A DNA stretch of 64,000 nt, from the NCBI RefSeq assembly GCF_036924595.1, contig NZ_JAZHRV010000001.1:3844001-3908000 (forward strand), given 5' to 3'. Numbering within the stretch: position 1 is the first letter of the stretch; the number at the start of each line of letters is the position of its first letter. The notes under the pieces are model-generated. The model did no database searches and was not told the DNA's origin. It saw only the letters and a program-made list of their open reading frames with translations. Of this stretch, positions 25,881 through 35,346 are shown one piece after another. Origin of the DNA: Bradyrhizobium algeriense. Lineage in GTDB: Bacteria; Pseudomonadota; Alphaproteobacteria; Rhizobiales; Xanthobacteraceae. Both the position numbers and the translations under genes were made by a program.

Positions 25881-26990
25881 ATGGCGAATAACGCGGAAAT
25901 TCGGACCGCGAACGGCGGCCCGTCGCTCGCCGTCATCGGTTGCGGCTACTGGGGTGCGAAACACATCCGTGTCAGCTGCGATATACGCAACGCAAGGCTT
26001 TCGATGGCCGCTGATCTGCACCCTGACAGATTGGAATATGTCCGTTCACAATATCCTTCTGTCGATGTTTCGCGTGATATCGGCGCGGTGCTGAATAACC
26101 CTTCTATCGACGGGGTCATTGTCGCCACCCCTGTGGAGACGCACTTTGAATTGGCGCGGGCGGTGCTCCAGGCCGGAAAGCACGCGCTCGTTGAGAAGCC
26201 GTTGGCTATGACGAGCGCGCAATGCCGCGAGTTGAATGCGATCGCCGAAGATCGCAAGCGTGTTCTGATGGTCGGGCACACGTTCGAGTATCACCCGGCG
26301 GTGGGCGTCATGCGCCAGATGATCCAGAGCGGCTCTCTCGGCGAGCTTTACTACATTGATTCGCGGCGCCTGAATCTCGGTCTCTACCGGCAGGACGCCA
26401 ATGTCCTTTGGGACTTGGCGCCGCACGACCTCTCGATCATCTTCTGCCTGCTGGAGGAGGTGCCGCAAACCATCGGCGCCTGGGGTTCCGCGCACGTTCT
26501 GCCTGACGTTGAGGACGTTGTTTACGCCAAGATGGGCTTCAAGAGCGGCGCGACCGCCCATGTGCATGTTTCCTGGTTGGACCCGGTCAAGGTGCGCCAG
26601 ATCACGGTCGTCGGAAGCGATGCGATGCTGGTGTTCGACGACGTGCAGCCGTCCGAGAAAGTGCGCGTTTACCAGAAGCGATTCAGGCCGCAGATTAACG
26701 GCGACTCCTACGCCGACTTCCAATCGGCCTATCATCATGGCGACGTGCATATCCCCGCGATATCCAGCAGCGAACCGCTGAAACTCGAGTTACTCGACTT
26801 CGTCAATGCGATCATGACCGGGGAACGGCCGCGCGCGGACGGACTGCACGGGCTGCGCGTTGTCGAAGCGCTCGAGGCGGCATCGGCGTGTCTACGGCTC
26901 AAGCACAAACACCGTAGCAACGGTAAGGATCAACGGATGTTTCGGCGGCGGAACATGCCGGCGGGAGGTCCCGAAATTGCCGTCGCATGA
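25881..26990 (+). CDS. Gfo/Idh/MocA-family sugar dehydrogenase, WbpB/WlbA-like
   Basis: The 369-residue protein has a Rossmann GCGYWGAKHIR motif, then VATPVETHFELARAVLQAGK and the catalytic-type LVEKPLAM. The WDLAPHDLSII segment supplies the conserved His. Together with the DegT aminotransferase and hexapeptide acetyltransferase that follow, this matches the WbpB/WlbA step, oxidation of UDP-N-acetylglucosaminuronate at C3. The last codons overlap the start of the sugar transferase gene by 14 bases. The first gene of a plus-strand operon running to about 30.6 kb. Confidence 0.85.
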   Translation: MANNAEIRTANGGPSLAVIGCGYWGAKHIRVSCDIRNARLSMAADLHPDRLEYVRSQYPSVDVSRDIGAVLNNPSIDGVIVATPVETHFELARAVLQAGKHALVEKPLAMTSAQCRELNAIAEDRKRVLMVGHTFEYHPAVGVMRQMIQSGSLGELYYIDSRRLNLGLYRQDANVLWDLAPHDLSIIFCLLEEVPQTIGAWGSAHVLPDVEDVVYAKMGFKSGATAHVHVSWLDPVKVRQITVVGSDAMLVFDDVQPSEKVRVYQKRFRPQINGDSYADFQSAYHHGDVHIPAISSSEPLKLELLDFVNAIMTGERPRADGLHGLRVVEALEAASACLRLKHKHRSNGKDQRMFRRRNMPAGGPEIAVA

Positions 26991-27636
26991 AGCCACGCGA
27001 CGGAAGGCGACCCCGCGGGAATTCGGCAAGCGGGCGCTCGACGTCGCGATCGGCGTTCTCGCGATCGTGGTGCTGGCTCCCATCTTCATGGTGGTGTGGA
27101 TAGCAATCCATCTCGATAGTCCCGGACCAGCGGTCTTTCGCCAACGTCGGATCGGGCGAGACGAGAAACCGTTCAACTGCTTCAAATTCCGGACGCTCCG
27201 CCACAACGCCGACGAAAACGTCCATCGCGATGCGATCCGGCGGGCTTGGGCAAAGGAACCCCTCTCGAACGACCCCGATGCCCCATACAAGCTGACAGAC
27301 GATCCTCGCGTGACGCGCGTGGGGCGTTGGCTGCGGAGAACCAGCCTCGACGAGCTGCCGCAACTTCTCAATGTATTGCGGGGCGAAATGAGCATCGTCG
27401 GTCCGCGGCCGGCGATTCCTTATGAACTCGAATACTTCCGGGACTGGCACCATAAACGTCACATTGTGAAGCCCGGCATCACCGGAATTTGCCAGGTGCG
27501 CGGCCGGGGTCGTGTCTGCCCCGAGGTAATGCTCGAGATGGATGTCGAATATGCAATGAACTGGACCTTATGGACCGACCTGAAGTTGATTGCGCTGACG
27601 CTTCCCGCGGTGCTGCGGGGGCACGGTGCCCGATGA
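26977..27636 (+). CDS. Undecaprenyl-phosphate sugar phosphotransferase (priming enzyme)
   Basis: A TTG start preceded by GGGAGG at eight bases gives 219 residues; the frame is open further upstream but that part overlaps the preceding gene. There is one N-terminal hydrophobic segment (residues 16-40), then FRQRRIGRDEKPFNCFKFRT, DDPRVTRVGRWLRRTSLDE and ELPQLLNVLRGEMSIVGPRP, the signature of bacterial sugar transferases (ExoY/WcaJ/PssA type). It loads the first sugar phosphate on the lipid carrier and so starts the repeat unit. No extended five-helix N-terminal domain is present. Confidence 0.88.
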   Translation: MPSHEATRRKATPREFGKRALDVAIGVLAIVVLAPIFMVVWIAIHLDSPGPAVFRQRRIGRDEKPFNCFKFRTLRHNADENVHRDAIRRAWAKEPLSNDPDAPYKLTDDPRVTRVGRWLRRTSLDELPQLLNVLRGEMSIVGPRPAIPYELEYFRDWHHKRHIVKPGITGICQVRGRGRVCPEVMLEMDVEYAMNWTLWTDLKLIALTLPAVLRGHGAR

Positions 27637-27678
27637 GGTTCTCCAGTGACAGAGACGGATTCTCGTGAGGTTCGACAA

Positions 27679-28860
27679 ATGCACATTCCGTTCGTCGATC
27701 TTAAAGCGCAATATGAGACGCTAAAGGACGAGATGGCCGAAGCAATTCGGGACATTCTCGACTCCGCGCAATTCATCGGCGGCGAGGCGGTTGCCTCGTT
27801 CGAAAGAGATTTCGCCGCATATTGCCAGGTGCGCCACGCGCGCGGTGTGGCGAGCGGCACGGACGCGCTTCATCTGGCGCTGCGGGCCCTGGATATTGGT
27901 CATGGCGACGAGGTGATTACAACCGCTCATACCTTCATCGCCACCGCGGCCGCCATCGTGGCGACGGGTGCGCGGCCCGTGTTCGTCGATATCGATCCAG
28001 ACACCTACACGATCGATCCCAAGATGATCGAGCGCGCCCTAACGGGTCGTACAAGAGCGATCGTCGCAGTCCACCTCTACGGCCAGCCCGCTGACATGGG
28101 TCCAATCAAGGACATCGCACGGCGGCGCGGCCTCTATGTACTAGAGGACGCGGCCCAGGCGCACGGGGCGGAATATCAGGGGGTCCGAACTGGGGCGCTC
28201 GGCGATGTCGCATGTTTCTCGTTTTATCCGGCGAAGAACCTCGGGGCCTATGGCGACGGCGGAGCGGTCACTACCAACAGTGCCGCGATCGCCGAGCGGA
28301 TCGAACGACTGCGTGACCACGGTCGAACCAGCCACTACAGCCACGCCGAGATCGGGTTCAACAGCCGGCTCGATACTCTCCAGGCGGCAATCCTGCAGAT
28401 CAAGCTGCGGCGCCTGGATGAATGGAACGCCAATCGGCGGCGCGCTGCGGAGTGGTACGCCGTGGAGTTGGCGCAGTCGGGGATCAAGACGCCGTTCGTT
28501 CAAAAGGGGTCGACGCACGTCTACCATTTGTATGTGATCGAGACGAACGAGCGGGACGCAATGCGGAACAAGCTCGACCAGGCTGGCGTAGCTACCGGGA
28601 TCCATTATCCGGTGCCGCTCCACCTACAGCCTGCCCTCGCCCATCTCGGCTACAGGCAGGGCGACTTGCCGTACTGCGAAGCGATGGCCGCTCGATCATT
28701 GTCCCTGCCCATGTTCCCCGAGCTCGCACGCGACCAGGTGCGCCGTATCGCCGCGATTGCGCGCGCTGCGGCCGAGCAGGACGGTCACAAGAAATTGCGA
28801 CGGAAATCAACGTATTCGCCCGCCGCGCTGCGCGCCGAGGCCGGGAAGGAGTGGCGATGA
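27679..28860 (+). CDS. DegT/DnrJ/EryC1/StrS aminotransferase, WbpE-like
   Basis: The ATG at MHIPFVDLKAQYETLK has GTGAGG nine bases upstream and gives 393 residues; a GTG 11 codons earlier is possible. PLP-binding features are SGTDALHLALRALDIG, LEDAAQAHGA and the Schiff-base lysine in CFSFYPAKNLGAYGDGG. The substrate is probably the 3-keto sugar made by the Gfo/Idh enzyme upstream, giving a 3-amino sugar. Its stop overlaps the acetyltransferase start as ATGA. Confidence 0.9.
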   Translation: MHIPFVDLKAQYETLKDEMAEAIRDILDSAQFIGGEAVASFERDFAAYCQVRHARGVASGTDALHLALRALDIGHGDEVITTAHTFIATAAAIVATGARPVFVDIDPDTYTIDPKMIERALTGRTRAIVAVHLYGQPADMGPIKDIARRRGLYVLEDAAQAHGAEYQGVRTGALGDVACFSFYPAKNLGAYGDGGAVTTNSAAIAERIERLRDHGRTSHYSHAEIGFNSRLDTLQAAILQIKLRRLDEWNANRRRAAEWYAVELAQSGIKTPFVQKGSTHVYHLYVIETNERDAMRNKLDQAGVATGIHYPVPLHLQPALAHLGYRQGDLPYCEAMAARSLSLPMFPELARDQVRRIAAIARAAAEQDGHKKLRRKSTYSPAALRAEAGKEWR

Positions 28861-29606
28861 ATCGAATCAGTGCATGGGCGGTGGTCGAGACCGAGGCGAT
28901 CGGTGCGGCCGTGACGATCGCCGAGTTCGCCGTGGTGCGGCCTGATGTTACGATTGGCAACGGGGTGGTCATTCACCCGCATGTCGTGATTGAGAGCGGC
29001 GCAAGAATCGGGGACAACGTCGAAATCTTCCCGGGAGCCTATATCGGCAAGGCGCCCAAGGGGGCCGGCGCGTTGTCGCGCGCGCCGCGTTTCGAGGCAT
29101 GGGTCGATATCGGCGCCGATTGTTCTATCGGACCGCACGCGGTAATCTTCTACGACGTCTCGGTCGGCGCGGGGACCCTGATTGGTGACGGCGCCTCGAT
29201 CCGTGAACAATCACGGATCGGCTCGAAGACTGTCATCGGACGTTACGTCACGGTCAATTACAACACGCGAATCGGCGATCGCGTCCGGGTGCAGGATCAC
29301 ACCTGGCTGGCGGGCAATATGACGATCGAAGACGACGTGTTCATTTCGGGCTGCGTCGGCACTTCGAACGACAATGCGATCGGCCGCAACGGCTACGACG
29401 GTTCGCCCATGCTCGGGCCCCATGTCGCGCGCGGCGCGGCGATCGGCCTGGGAGCCAACCTACTGCCAGGCGTCAGAATCGGCGTTGGCGCCGTCGTCGG
29501 CGCCGGTGCGGTGGTGACGAAGGACGTGCCCGACGGTGCGCTCGTGATGGGCGTCCCGGCAGAGATCCGACGACGGCTCAAAGAGGTTCGCGGCGCAGAC
29601 CAGTGA
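28857..29606 (+). CDS. Hexapeptide-repeat N-acetyltransferase, WbpD-like
   Basis: The 249-residue protein is a left-handed beta-helix, with [LIV]-G-x4 turns throughout, such as VTIGNGVVIHPHVVIESGA, IGDGASIREQSRIG and IGVGAVVGAGAVVTKDVPDG. It should acetylate the 3-amino group made by the DegT enzyme, completing a 2,3-diacetamido sugar acid. Overlap of its start (ATGA) with the aminotransferase and of its stop (GTGA) with the next possible start shows tight coupling. Confidence 0.85.
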   Translation: MNRISAWAVVETEAIGAAVTIAEFAVVRPDVTIGNGVVIHPHVVIESGARIGDNVEIFPGAYIGKAPKGAGALSRAPRFEAWVDIGADCSIGPHAVIFYDVSVGAGTLIGDGASIREQSRIGSKTVIGRYVTVNYNTRIGDRVRVQDHTWLAGNMTIEDDVFISGCVGTSNDNAIGRNGYDGSPMLGPHVARGAAIGLGANLLPGVRIGVGAVVGAGAVVTKDVPDGALVMGVPAEIRRRLKEVRGADQ

Positions 29607-29647
29607 CTCGCTGGCAGTTCGTGCCAAGCGTTGAGGGAACACTAATC

Positions 29648-30628
29648 GTGAGGATCCTCTGTGTCACCAACATGTATCCGAGTCCGCACAGACCGGGCTC
29701 CGGAGCCTTCGTGTGCCAGCAGGTAGAGCAGCTGCGCCGGTTCGGCCACACGGTCGACGTTATCAATATTCTCGGATTCCAGTCCAAGATGAACTATCTG
29801 AGGTGCACTCTTGACGTCATGCGAATGACGAGCGCGGAGGCATACGACATCGTCCATGCGCACTACGGTTATTCGGCATATCCTGCAATGTTTCGGTCGC
29901 AGGCGCCACTCGTCATCACGCTGCACGGGACTGACGTACTTGGCAAAAATATCTTTGAGAGGCTGTGCACACGGGCTGTGTCGCATTTCGCCGATGCCGT
30001 CATAGTCGTTTCGGAGGGGATGCGGAGACGGATTCCGGGAGTCGTAATTCCCTGCGGGGTCGACCTCGACGTATTCAAGCCGTACGATCGCGACAAAGCA
30101 CGAGCGCGGCTGGGGTGGCCGAAAGACAGGTATATCGTTCTGTTTCCATTTGATCCGGCGCGCCCTGAGAAGAGATACGATCTGGCAAGAGCGTCAGTCG
30201 AGCGACTCGTACAGGAGGACGTCGACGCAGAGTTGATGACGGTCGTCAATGTGCCGAACGGCGAAATGCCGTGGTGCTACAGCGCGGCCGACGCCCTGCT
30301 TCTCTGCTCGGATTATGAGGGGTCGCCGACCTCTATCAAGGAAGCTCTCGCGTGCAATCGCCCGGTAGTGGCGACGGAGGTAGGCGACGTTGGCGAGCTG
30401 TTAAGCGGCATCGCGGGGACGCGGATCTGTCCGCAGGACGCCGGCACGATTGCCCGCAACCTTCGAGAGGTTTTTGACTGGTCGCGGAGCAGCGAGTTCC
30501 GGGGGCGAGCGGCAATGGCGAGGTACGACCAGGCGCTCACCGTCGAAAAGATCGTCGGGGTATATGCCGACGTTCTCTCGAACTTCAGGGCAAGGACGGT
30601 GGGCAAGCGTTTGCTGCGGAGCGGATGA
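29648..30628 (+). CDS. Glycosyltransferase family 4
   Basis: The GTG at VRILCVTNMYPSP is preferred, with GAGGGA nine bases upstream, giving 326 residues; a GTG at 29603 that overlaps the preceding stop is the alternative. The protein has HRPGSGAFVCQQVEQLRR, ITLHGTDVLG, VIPCGVDLDVFKP and SDYEGSPTSIKEALACNRPVV with the paired glutamates of the family. It is probably the transferase that adds the diamino sugar acid or a neighbour to the growing unit. Confidence 0.85.
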   Translation: MRILCVTNMYPSPHRPGSGAFVCQQVEQLRRFGHTVDVINILGFQSKMNYLRCTLDVMRMTSAEAYDIVHAHYGYSAYPAMFRSQAPLVITLHGTDVLGKNIFERLCTRAVSHFADAVIVVSEGMRRRIPGVVIPCGVDLDVFKPYDRDKARARLGWPKDRYIVLFPFDPARPEKRYDLARASVERLVQEDVDAELMTVVNVPNGEMPWCYSAADALLLCSDYEGSPTSIKEALACNRPVVATEVGDVGELLSGIAGTRICPQDAGTIARNLREVFDWSRSSEFRGRAAMARYDQALTVEKIVGVYADVLSNFRARTVGKRLLRSG

Positions 30629-30631
30629 CGA

Positions 30632-30841
30632 CAATGCGACGGCTGGAAGGGTGAACTCTACAAGATCCTCGAAAGCAAATTCAAATTGCCAGAGGATCAA
30701 CTCAAAGCCTTCCAACGTCGAGAAAGCCTACAGGACAGCAATTCCGCTTGGGAGACTAGCGCGCTGCCCGACATCCTCTGCAGGCGCGGAGCGCAAGACT
30801 TTTTGCATAACGTGCAGAAGAAATTCGGTGTCTACAGCTAA
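30632..30841 (+). other. Open frame of about 70 codons without a proper start
   Basis: Directly after the preceding stop a frame runs GWKGELYKILESKFKLPEDQ, AFQRRESLQDSNSAWE and DFLHNVQKKFGVYS, then TAA. The composition is protein-like and unlike a random frame, yet the only early start would be a TTG in the middle (LPEDQ). It may be a remnant of a longer gene or a small protein. I recognise no family. Confidence 0.3.
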
Positions 30842-30887
30842 GTGCGCCGCCCGTGAGAGGCTCGGAACTTAACAGGGAGTTTTTGCG

Positions 30888-31679
30888 ATGTTGAAGGAAG
30901 CGATCATAGGGACGCGAGTCGGCGGCTTCGCACTGTCTCTGCGCGAGCGGGTCGAGTTGTTCAGAGCAGCCGTGCGACAGGATGAATCGCTTGGGCGCAT
31001 TTCCAACGACAGCACGGCCAGGCGCCTGATCGAGCGCATCTGTGGCGACGGGAAGGCATTCGTCGACGTGGGCGCACATATCGGCTCCGTGGTGGCCGGC
31101 GTCCGGCGACACAGCAGCCCGCGCAAAATCATCGCGATCGAGGCCATCCCCGAAAAAGCGGCAGCGCTCCGGCGGCGCTTCCCCGAGATCGAGGTCCACT
31201 CTATCGCGGCGGGCGAGCGCGAGGAACTGGCGGCGTTCTTCATCGACCTCAACCGCTCCGGCTATTCGTCGCTCGACAGGACGCTGGGTAGCCGGTCGAC
31301 CGTTCGCGAGATCCAGGTCCCGGTGCAGCGCCTGGACACGGTGGTCACGGCCACGGATGTCGATGCGATGAAGATCGACGTGGAAGGCGCGGAGCTAGGC
31401 GTCCTGCGCGGCGCGGAGAAGCTGATTGCGAGCAGCCGGCCGACGATCATGTTCGAGAGCGGATCGGGTGGGATGTATCCTAAGGCCGACCTGTTCGATT
31501 GGCTGGCGCAGCGCGGTTACTGCGTCGTACTGCCGAACCGCGTCGCCCACAACGACCCCGGCCTCGATTTATCGGGGTTCCAGGAAGCACACCTCCTTCC
31601 TCAGCGCAGCACGAACTATTTCGCGATCGCCGTCGAGCGCCGCGACGAGATCCGTGATCGGGCGTGTGAGGTGCTGTGA
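30888..31679 (+). CDS. FkbM-family methyltransferase
   Basis: The start has GGGAG eight bases upstream and gives 263 residues. The fold markers are AFVDVGAHIGSVVAGV, IAIEAIPEKAAALRRRFP and the family motif MKIDVEGAELGVLRGAEKL. It is expected to O-methylate a sugar or a related group of the polysaccharide. It follows the glycosyltransferase after a 260-base gap with the short unassigned frame. Confidence 0.85.
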   Translation: MLKEAIIGTRVGGFALSLRERVELFRAAVRQDESLGRISNDSTARRLIERICGDGKAFVDVGAHIGSVVAGVRRHSSPRKIIAIEAIPEKAAALRRRFPEIEVHSIAAGEREELAAFFIDLNRSGYSSLDRTLGSRSTVREIQVPVQRLDTVVTATDVDAMKIDVEGAELGVLRGAEKLIASSRPTIMFESGSGGMYPKADLFDWLAQRGYCVVLPNRVAHNDPGLDLSGFQEAHLLPQRSTNYFAIAVERRDEIRDRACEVL

Positions 31680-32161
31680 TTGGGCGCGCGTGATTCACCT
31701 TTCTATTGATGTTTCCACTTTCGAGAGTGGTCGGACACAAATGTCTGCAACGCTGGTACGCTTGGTTGAGATGGTTCCCGCTGTACTAACGCGGTTTCCC
31801 ACTTCAAACTCCCCTCCTTCGCCTACATTTATGGGCTGAACGCAGAGACTGTGATCGATGGGCTGGAGGAAGAAAACTATGCGGCGAAAGCTGTTCAATG
31901 GAGGTGTCGAATTTGGAGGTACCTACAAGTGAGTAAACGGTCCGCAGAATTGCGTGTGGGAATCGCGTCGAGTAAACAGAAGGGCTCAATCGTTTCTTAT
32001 TCCGCAAACGCGTTGCTTGAGTTTTTGCTCACAATATCATTCTGAAGACGAACATTGGCGACAGACCGCGCACAGAAAGCAATCGGAAATGTCAGGTCAA
32101 TTCGCCAAGGCGGCAGTGTCTTTCTGATGAGAGGTTCGTTTCTTTCTGATGAGGGGTTAGA
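31680..32161. other. Intergenic region, about 480 bases
   Basis: No gene is recognised. The base composition is more AT-rich than the neighbours. Close to its end is an 18-bp direct repeat listed separately. It probably holds the promoter for the deacetylase/glycosyltransferase pair. Confidence 0.5.
32119..32158. repeat. 18-bp near-perfect direct repeat before the deacetylase start
   Basis: tctttctgatgagaggtt and tctttctgatgaggggtt are separated by four bases. The second copy includes the GAGGGGTT that serves as ribosome binding site for the GTG at 32162, so the first may be a duplicated translation-initiation region. Confidence 0.6.
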
Positions 32162-33199
32162 GTGAAGCAGGTTCTCAAGGACAGCATGATCCAATTGGCT
32201 CATCGGTCCGGGCTAATGCCAACCTTCCGCAGGATTTTTGCTGGTAGGGCAGCTATCCTGATGTTCCATGAGATTCAACAAGATTTTCGCTCGGAATTGA
32301 CGACCGGGACTTCAGTTGCTCTTTTCGAATATTCACTCAATTGGCTGCGGCAAGAAGGGTGGGAGATTGTCAGTTTCGAGACATGTCTCGAGCGATTGGC
32401 CACGGATCCCGGACCGTGCCGCTATGCGGTGCTTACCTTTGACGACGGCTATCGCGACAACCTCGCGACTGCGCTTCCAATCCTCGAGCGAAACAATGCC
32501 CCATTCATGATGTACGTTCCCACTGGCGCCCTCACACGAACGCTGCAATCGTGGTGGCTGGGTTTGCGCGAAGTATTTCGCATTGGAGACATGGTTACGA
32601 TCGATGCGATGGACATGAAGTTCCACTGTCCCGAGTTTCACGAAAAGGTGTCGGGCTTATACAAGGTAATTGAGTGGATTCACCAAGATTATCACCGGGC
32701 TGCAATGCTCGCCTCAACGTTCAACAAGGCGGGTATATCGCTATCGGCTTTGAATGAGGCATATTTCCTGAATGAGCGCGAGCTTCAAAAACTCTCGCGG
32801 CATCCTCTCGCGTCAATTGGCGGGCACACCGCTTCGCATGCAGCACTGTCGTCCCTGGATGCTCCTGCAGCGCGAGCCGAAATGGCGGATAACCGCTGCT
32901 ATCTGGAGCAATTGCTGCAGCTTCCGGTTCGGCACTTCGCTTATCCTTACGGCGACTCCAGAGCATGTGGTCCTCGCGAAGCACATCTCGCGAAGGAAAT
33001 AGGCTTTTCGACCGCAGTAACAACGCGGAATGGGCAAGTATCCGACCGCAACTCAAACCATTTTGCACTTCCTCGCGTCGGCGTTGGGGGGCCATTCGAC
33101 ACGAGGGCCAGGTTCGAGGTTCGCATGAGCGGCATGCAATCGGCGGCGGCCCAAATGCTGCAAATGATAAGCTTTACATCGAGCGCGGTTGAACGTTGA
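32162..33199 (+). CDS. Polysaccharide deacetylase (NodB/CE4 family)
   Basis: The GTG start with GAGGGG just upstream gives 345 residues without a signal peptide. CE4 motifs are present: VLTFDDGYRDN (catalytic Asp and metal Asp), GGHTASHAALSSL (metal histidines) and FAYPYGDSR. The long insert between the first and second motif is as in exopolysaccharide-locus deacetylases. It may remove acetyl from an N-acetylated sugar of the polymer or of a lipid-linked intermediate. Confidence 0.85.
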   Translation: MKQVLKDSMIQLAHRSGLMPTFRRIFAGRAAILMFHEIQQDFRSELTTGTSVALFEYSLNWLRQEGWEIVSFETCLERLATDPGPCRYAVLTFDDGYRDNLATALPILERNNAPFMMYVPTGALTRTLQSWWLGLREVFRIGDMVTIDAMDMKFHCPEFHEKVSGLYKVIEWIHQDYHRAAMLASTFNKAGISLSALNEAYFLNERELQKLSRHPLASIGGHTASHAALSSLDAPAARAEMADNRCYLEQLLQLPVRHFAYPYGDSRACGPREAHLAKEIGFSTAVTTRNGQVSDRNSNHFALPRVGVGGPFDTRARFEVRMSGMQSAAAQMLQMISFTSSAVER

Positions 33200-33262
33200 A
33201 TTTTTCGCTGAACCGCCTCGTTGCGATTTGGACTGAAGCAGGCCGCGTGGGAGAGCGCTGAG

Positions 33263-34414
33263 ATGCGTATACTGCACTTTACTGAATGCATAGGCCGGGG
33301 AGGAAAAGAACGACAAATCGTCGAACTTTTGGAGGGGCTTGTCCCTCACCGCGACATAGAGTCATTCGTCGCGGTTACCTATGAGGAGGATGATCAATAC
33401 GAAATTGACAGCGAACATGCGCAATACATTCCGCTCATTCGGAAAGGCAGGAGGGATTTTCGCCTTTTCAAGAGTTTGTACGATCTGACCTCTGATTTGA
33501 AAATTGATATCGTCCACTCGTGGGGCTCGATATGCTCCATTTATGCAGCTCCAGTTGCGAAATTGTGCGGCGCCGCTTTCGTCAATGGCTTTGTGCGGGA
33601 CGCGCCGCCGCATATGACACTGTGGAATAAGGACTATTTAAGGGGCAAGCTGACTTTTCCGTTTTCAGACATTGTTGTCGCCAATTCGCGCGCAGGCCTG
33701 GCTGCCTACGATATTCCCGAACGCAAAGGTGTATGCATCTATAATGGGTTCAATCCTGAAAGACTTTCTAACTTGGTGGACGAGGTCGAGCTTCGCAGCA
33801 GCTTGGGAATCGCGACTCCCCACATTGTCGGGATGGTTGCCAACGTCACACCCAAAAAGGACTATGCAATCTTTGTCGAAATGGCCTGCCGCATTTGCCA
33901 CCTCAGGGACGATGTTACTTTTGTGGCTGTCGGCGACGGTGCAATGATGCGGAAAGTGCACGACAGCGTCCCACCTGAGTATTCGCCGCGGATAAAGTTT
34001 CTGGGTCGGCGGAAAGATGTAGAAAGTATCGTCAATGTCTTCACTGTGGGAGTTCTCGTTACCAACAGCCGGGTACACGGGGAAGGCATTTCCAACGCAA
34101 TTACCGAATGCATGGCATTGGGTAAGCCAATCGTAGCAACAAACGATGGGGGCACTCCCGAATTGGTCCTGGAGGGCCAGACGGGATTTCTTGTGCCGAG
34201 CCACGACGCTGGGGTGCTGACCGATCGTGTGCTCAGACTCCTCAATGACCGTGCGCTTGCTAATCAATTCGGTATCGAGGGGCGTCGGCGCGTTGAAACC
34301 GCATTCTCGCGCGATGCGATGTGTAACGCCTATCTCCGCCTTTATCGGAGGGTGGCGTATAGGAGGGCGCGCGCGACATGGGAAGGAGCTATTACTAGAG
34401 ATATGGTCGATTAA
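33263..34414 (+). CDS. Glycosyltransferase family 4
   Basis: ATG at MRILHFTECIGRGGKERQ, with GGGAG upstream, gives 383 residues. The GRGGKERQIVELLEGL loop, VNGFVRDAPPHMTLW, IYNGFNPERL and the donor site GEGISNAITECMALGKPIVATNDGGTPELV define the family. It lies 63 bases after the deacetylase and is probably in the same transcript. A strong hairpin follows at 34492. Confidence 0.85.
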   Translation: MRILHFTECIGRGGKERQIVELLEGLVPHRDIESFVAVTYEEDDQYEIDSEHAQYIPLIRKGRRDFRLFKSLYDLTSDLKIDIVHSWGSICSIYAAPVAKLCGAAFVNGFVRDAPPHMTLWNKDYLRGKLTFPFSDIVVANSRAGLAAYDIPERKGVCIYNGFNPERLSNLVDEVELRSSLGIATPHIVGMVANVTPKKDYAIFVEMACRICHLRDDVTFVAVGDGAMMRKVHDSVPPEYSPRIKFLGRRKDVESIVNVFTVGVLVTNSRVHGEGISNAITECMALGKPIVATNDGGTPELVLEGQTGFLVPSHDAGVLTDRVLRLLNDRALANQFGIEGRRRVETAFSRDAMCNAYLRLYRRVAYRRARATWEGAITRDMVD

Positions 34415-34491
34415 TCATTCGATCGTATTCCTAGAGACTGTGTTGCAGCGCGCGGGTGAGCGGTTGAGCCGTTGGACACCGCGAGGTGAAT

Positions 34492-34511
34492 AAGCCGCCG
34501 TTTGGCGGCTT
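34492..34511 (+). terminator. 8-bp hairpin after the glycosyltransferase
   Basis: AAGCCGCC and GGCGGCTT pair perfectly around the loop gttt, 78 bases past the stop. There is no long T run after it, so it may be a processing or partially effective terminator. Confidence 0.5.
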
Positions 34512-35346
34512 CGGCCGCCGGTCTTTCTCGATCGCACAGAACGCGACAATGTGCTCTCAGCGCCTCGCTCGTGGCCGGAGCTCGTGAGGAGCGGACGGCG
34601 ATCAACGGCAAGAACAGCCGGATCGTGATGGTCGGTTGGCGACTGGAAGACCGACATCCTGCATATGGACGAAATGGAGATGACGGGCAGCAGTGGCGGT
34701 CCGAACACCGAAGGCCAATCACTCGGGGTCGAAGCAGTAATCTTGTCGTCCGTGAAAAAGTCACCAGGCCGTTGAGTTGAGAGCCGGTTTTTGGCGCCGC
34801 TGCGGTTTTGAGATTGCAAGATTCCCTCAAATCAGCAGTCCTGATTGCGTGAAGGGGAGCGATGCGACAGAAGAAGCCGGAGATGGGGAACGGCGATCTG
34901 TTTCGCGCACAGGCTCGATAAGACCATCAATCTGAAGCACGAGCCCCGCCCACGACAGCGACATAGGTGATATCGGAGATCCTAAGCAGGTTCGGGCCGT
35001 TGATTGGCTAATCTTTGGTTCGATTGGAATAGATCGGCTCGTCGTGGTCGCTGTCGGTGGTGGCGGCATGGCGTCGTCGCCGGCCCGGCTGAACCTTGGC
35101 GCCCGGCAGACGCCGTCTTGATATGGGAGCCAAGACGGGAAGCCAATCACGCACTCGTCGCGCTCGGAACTTATGCACCACGCTGACCCATTCAATTTTC
35201 TCCGATTGGTAGGTGAATCGCGCATGTTTTCAACGCTATGCTGGCGACGCGGTATACATGCGTATAAAATCACATTTTGAAATTTTTTTCGCCACTTTTG
35301 CTTATTAACCCCCACGCCAGCAGTCGGGGGGGCACAATCCCACTGC
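34512..35346. other. Intergenic region with mobile-element debris
   Basis: Apart from the IS3 remnant listed separately, open frames on both strands are not recognisable. The region separates the exopolysaccharide operon from the lyase/type I secretion genes. Confidence 0.5.
34885..35116 (-). pseudogene. IS3-family OrfB remnant with internal stops
   Basis: In one minus-strand frame: KVQPGRRRRHAATTDSDHDE, then PIYSNRTKD, a stop, and GPNLLRISDITYVAVVGGAR before another stop. This is the start of the integrase core (the first catalytic Asp in SDITYV) of IS3-group transposases. It is clearly decayed. Confidence 0.6.

Noticed and set aside
28422..28856. Extended start of the hexapeptide acetyltransferase.
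   Set aside because: The extension overlaps the DegT aminotransferase out of frame; an ATGA overlap and homology support 28857.
34415..34830. Minus-strand frames of about 135 codons after the glycosyltransferase.
   Set aside because: Two overlapping frames with low-complexity, serine/arginine-rich translations and no family.
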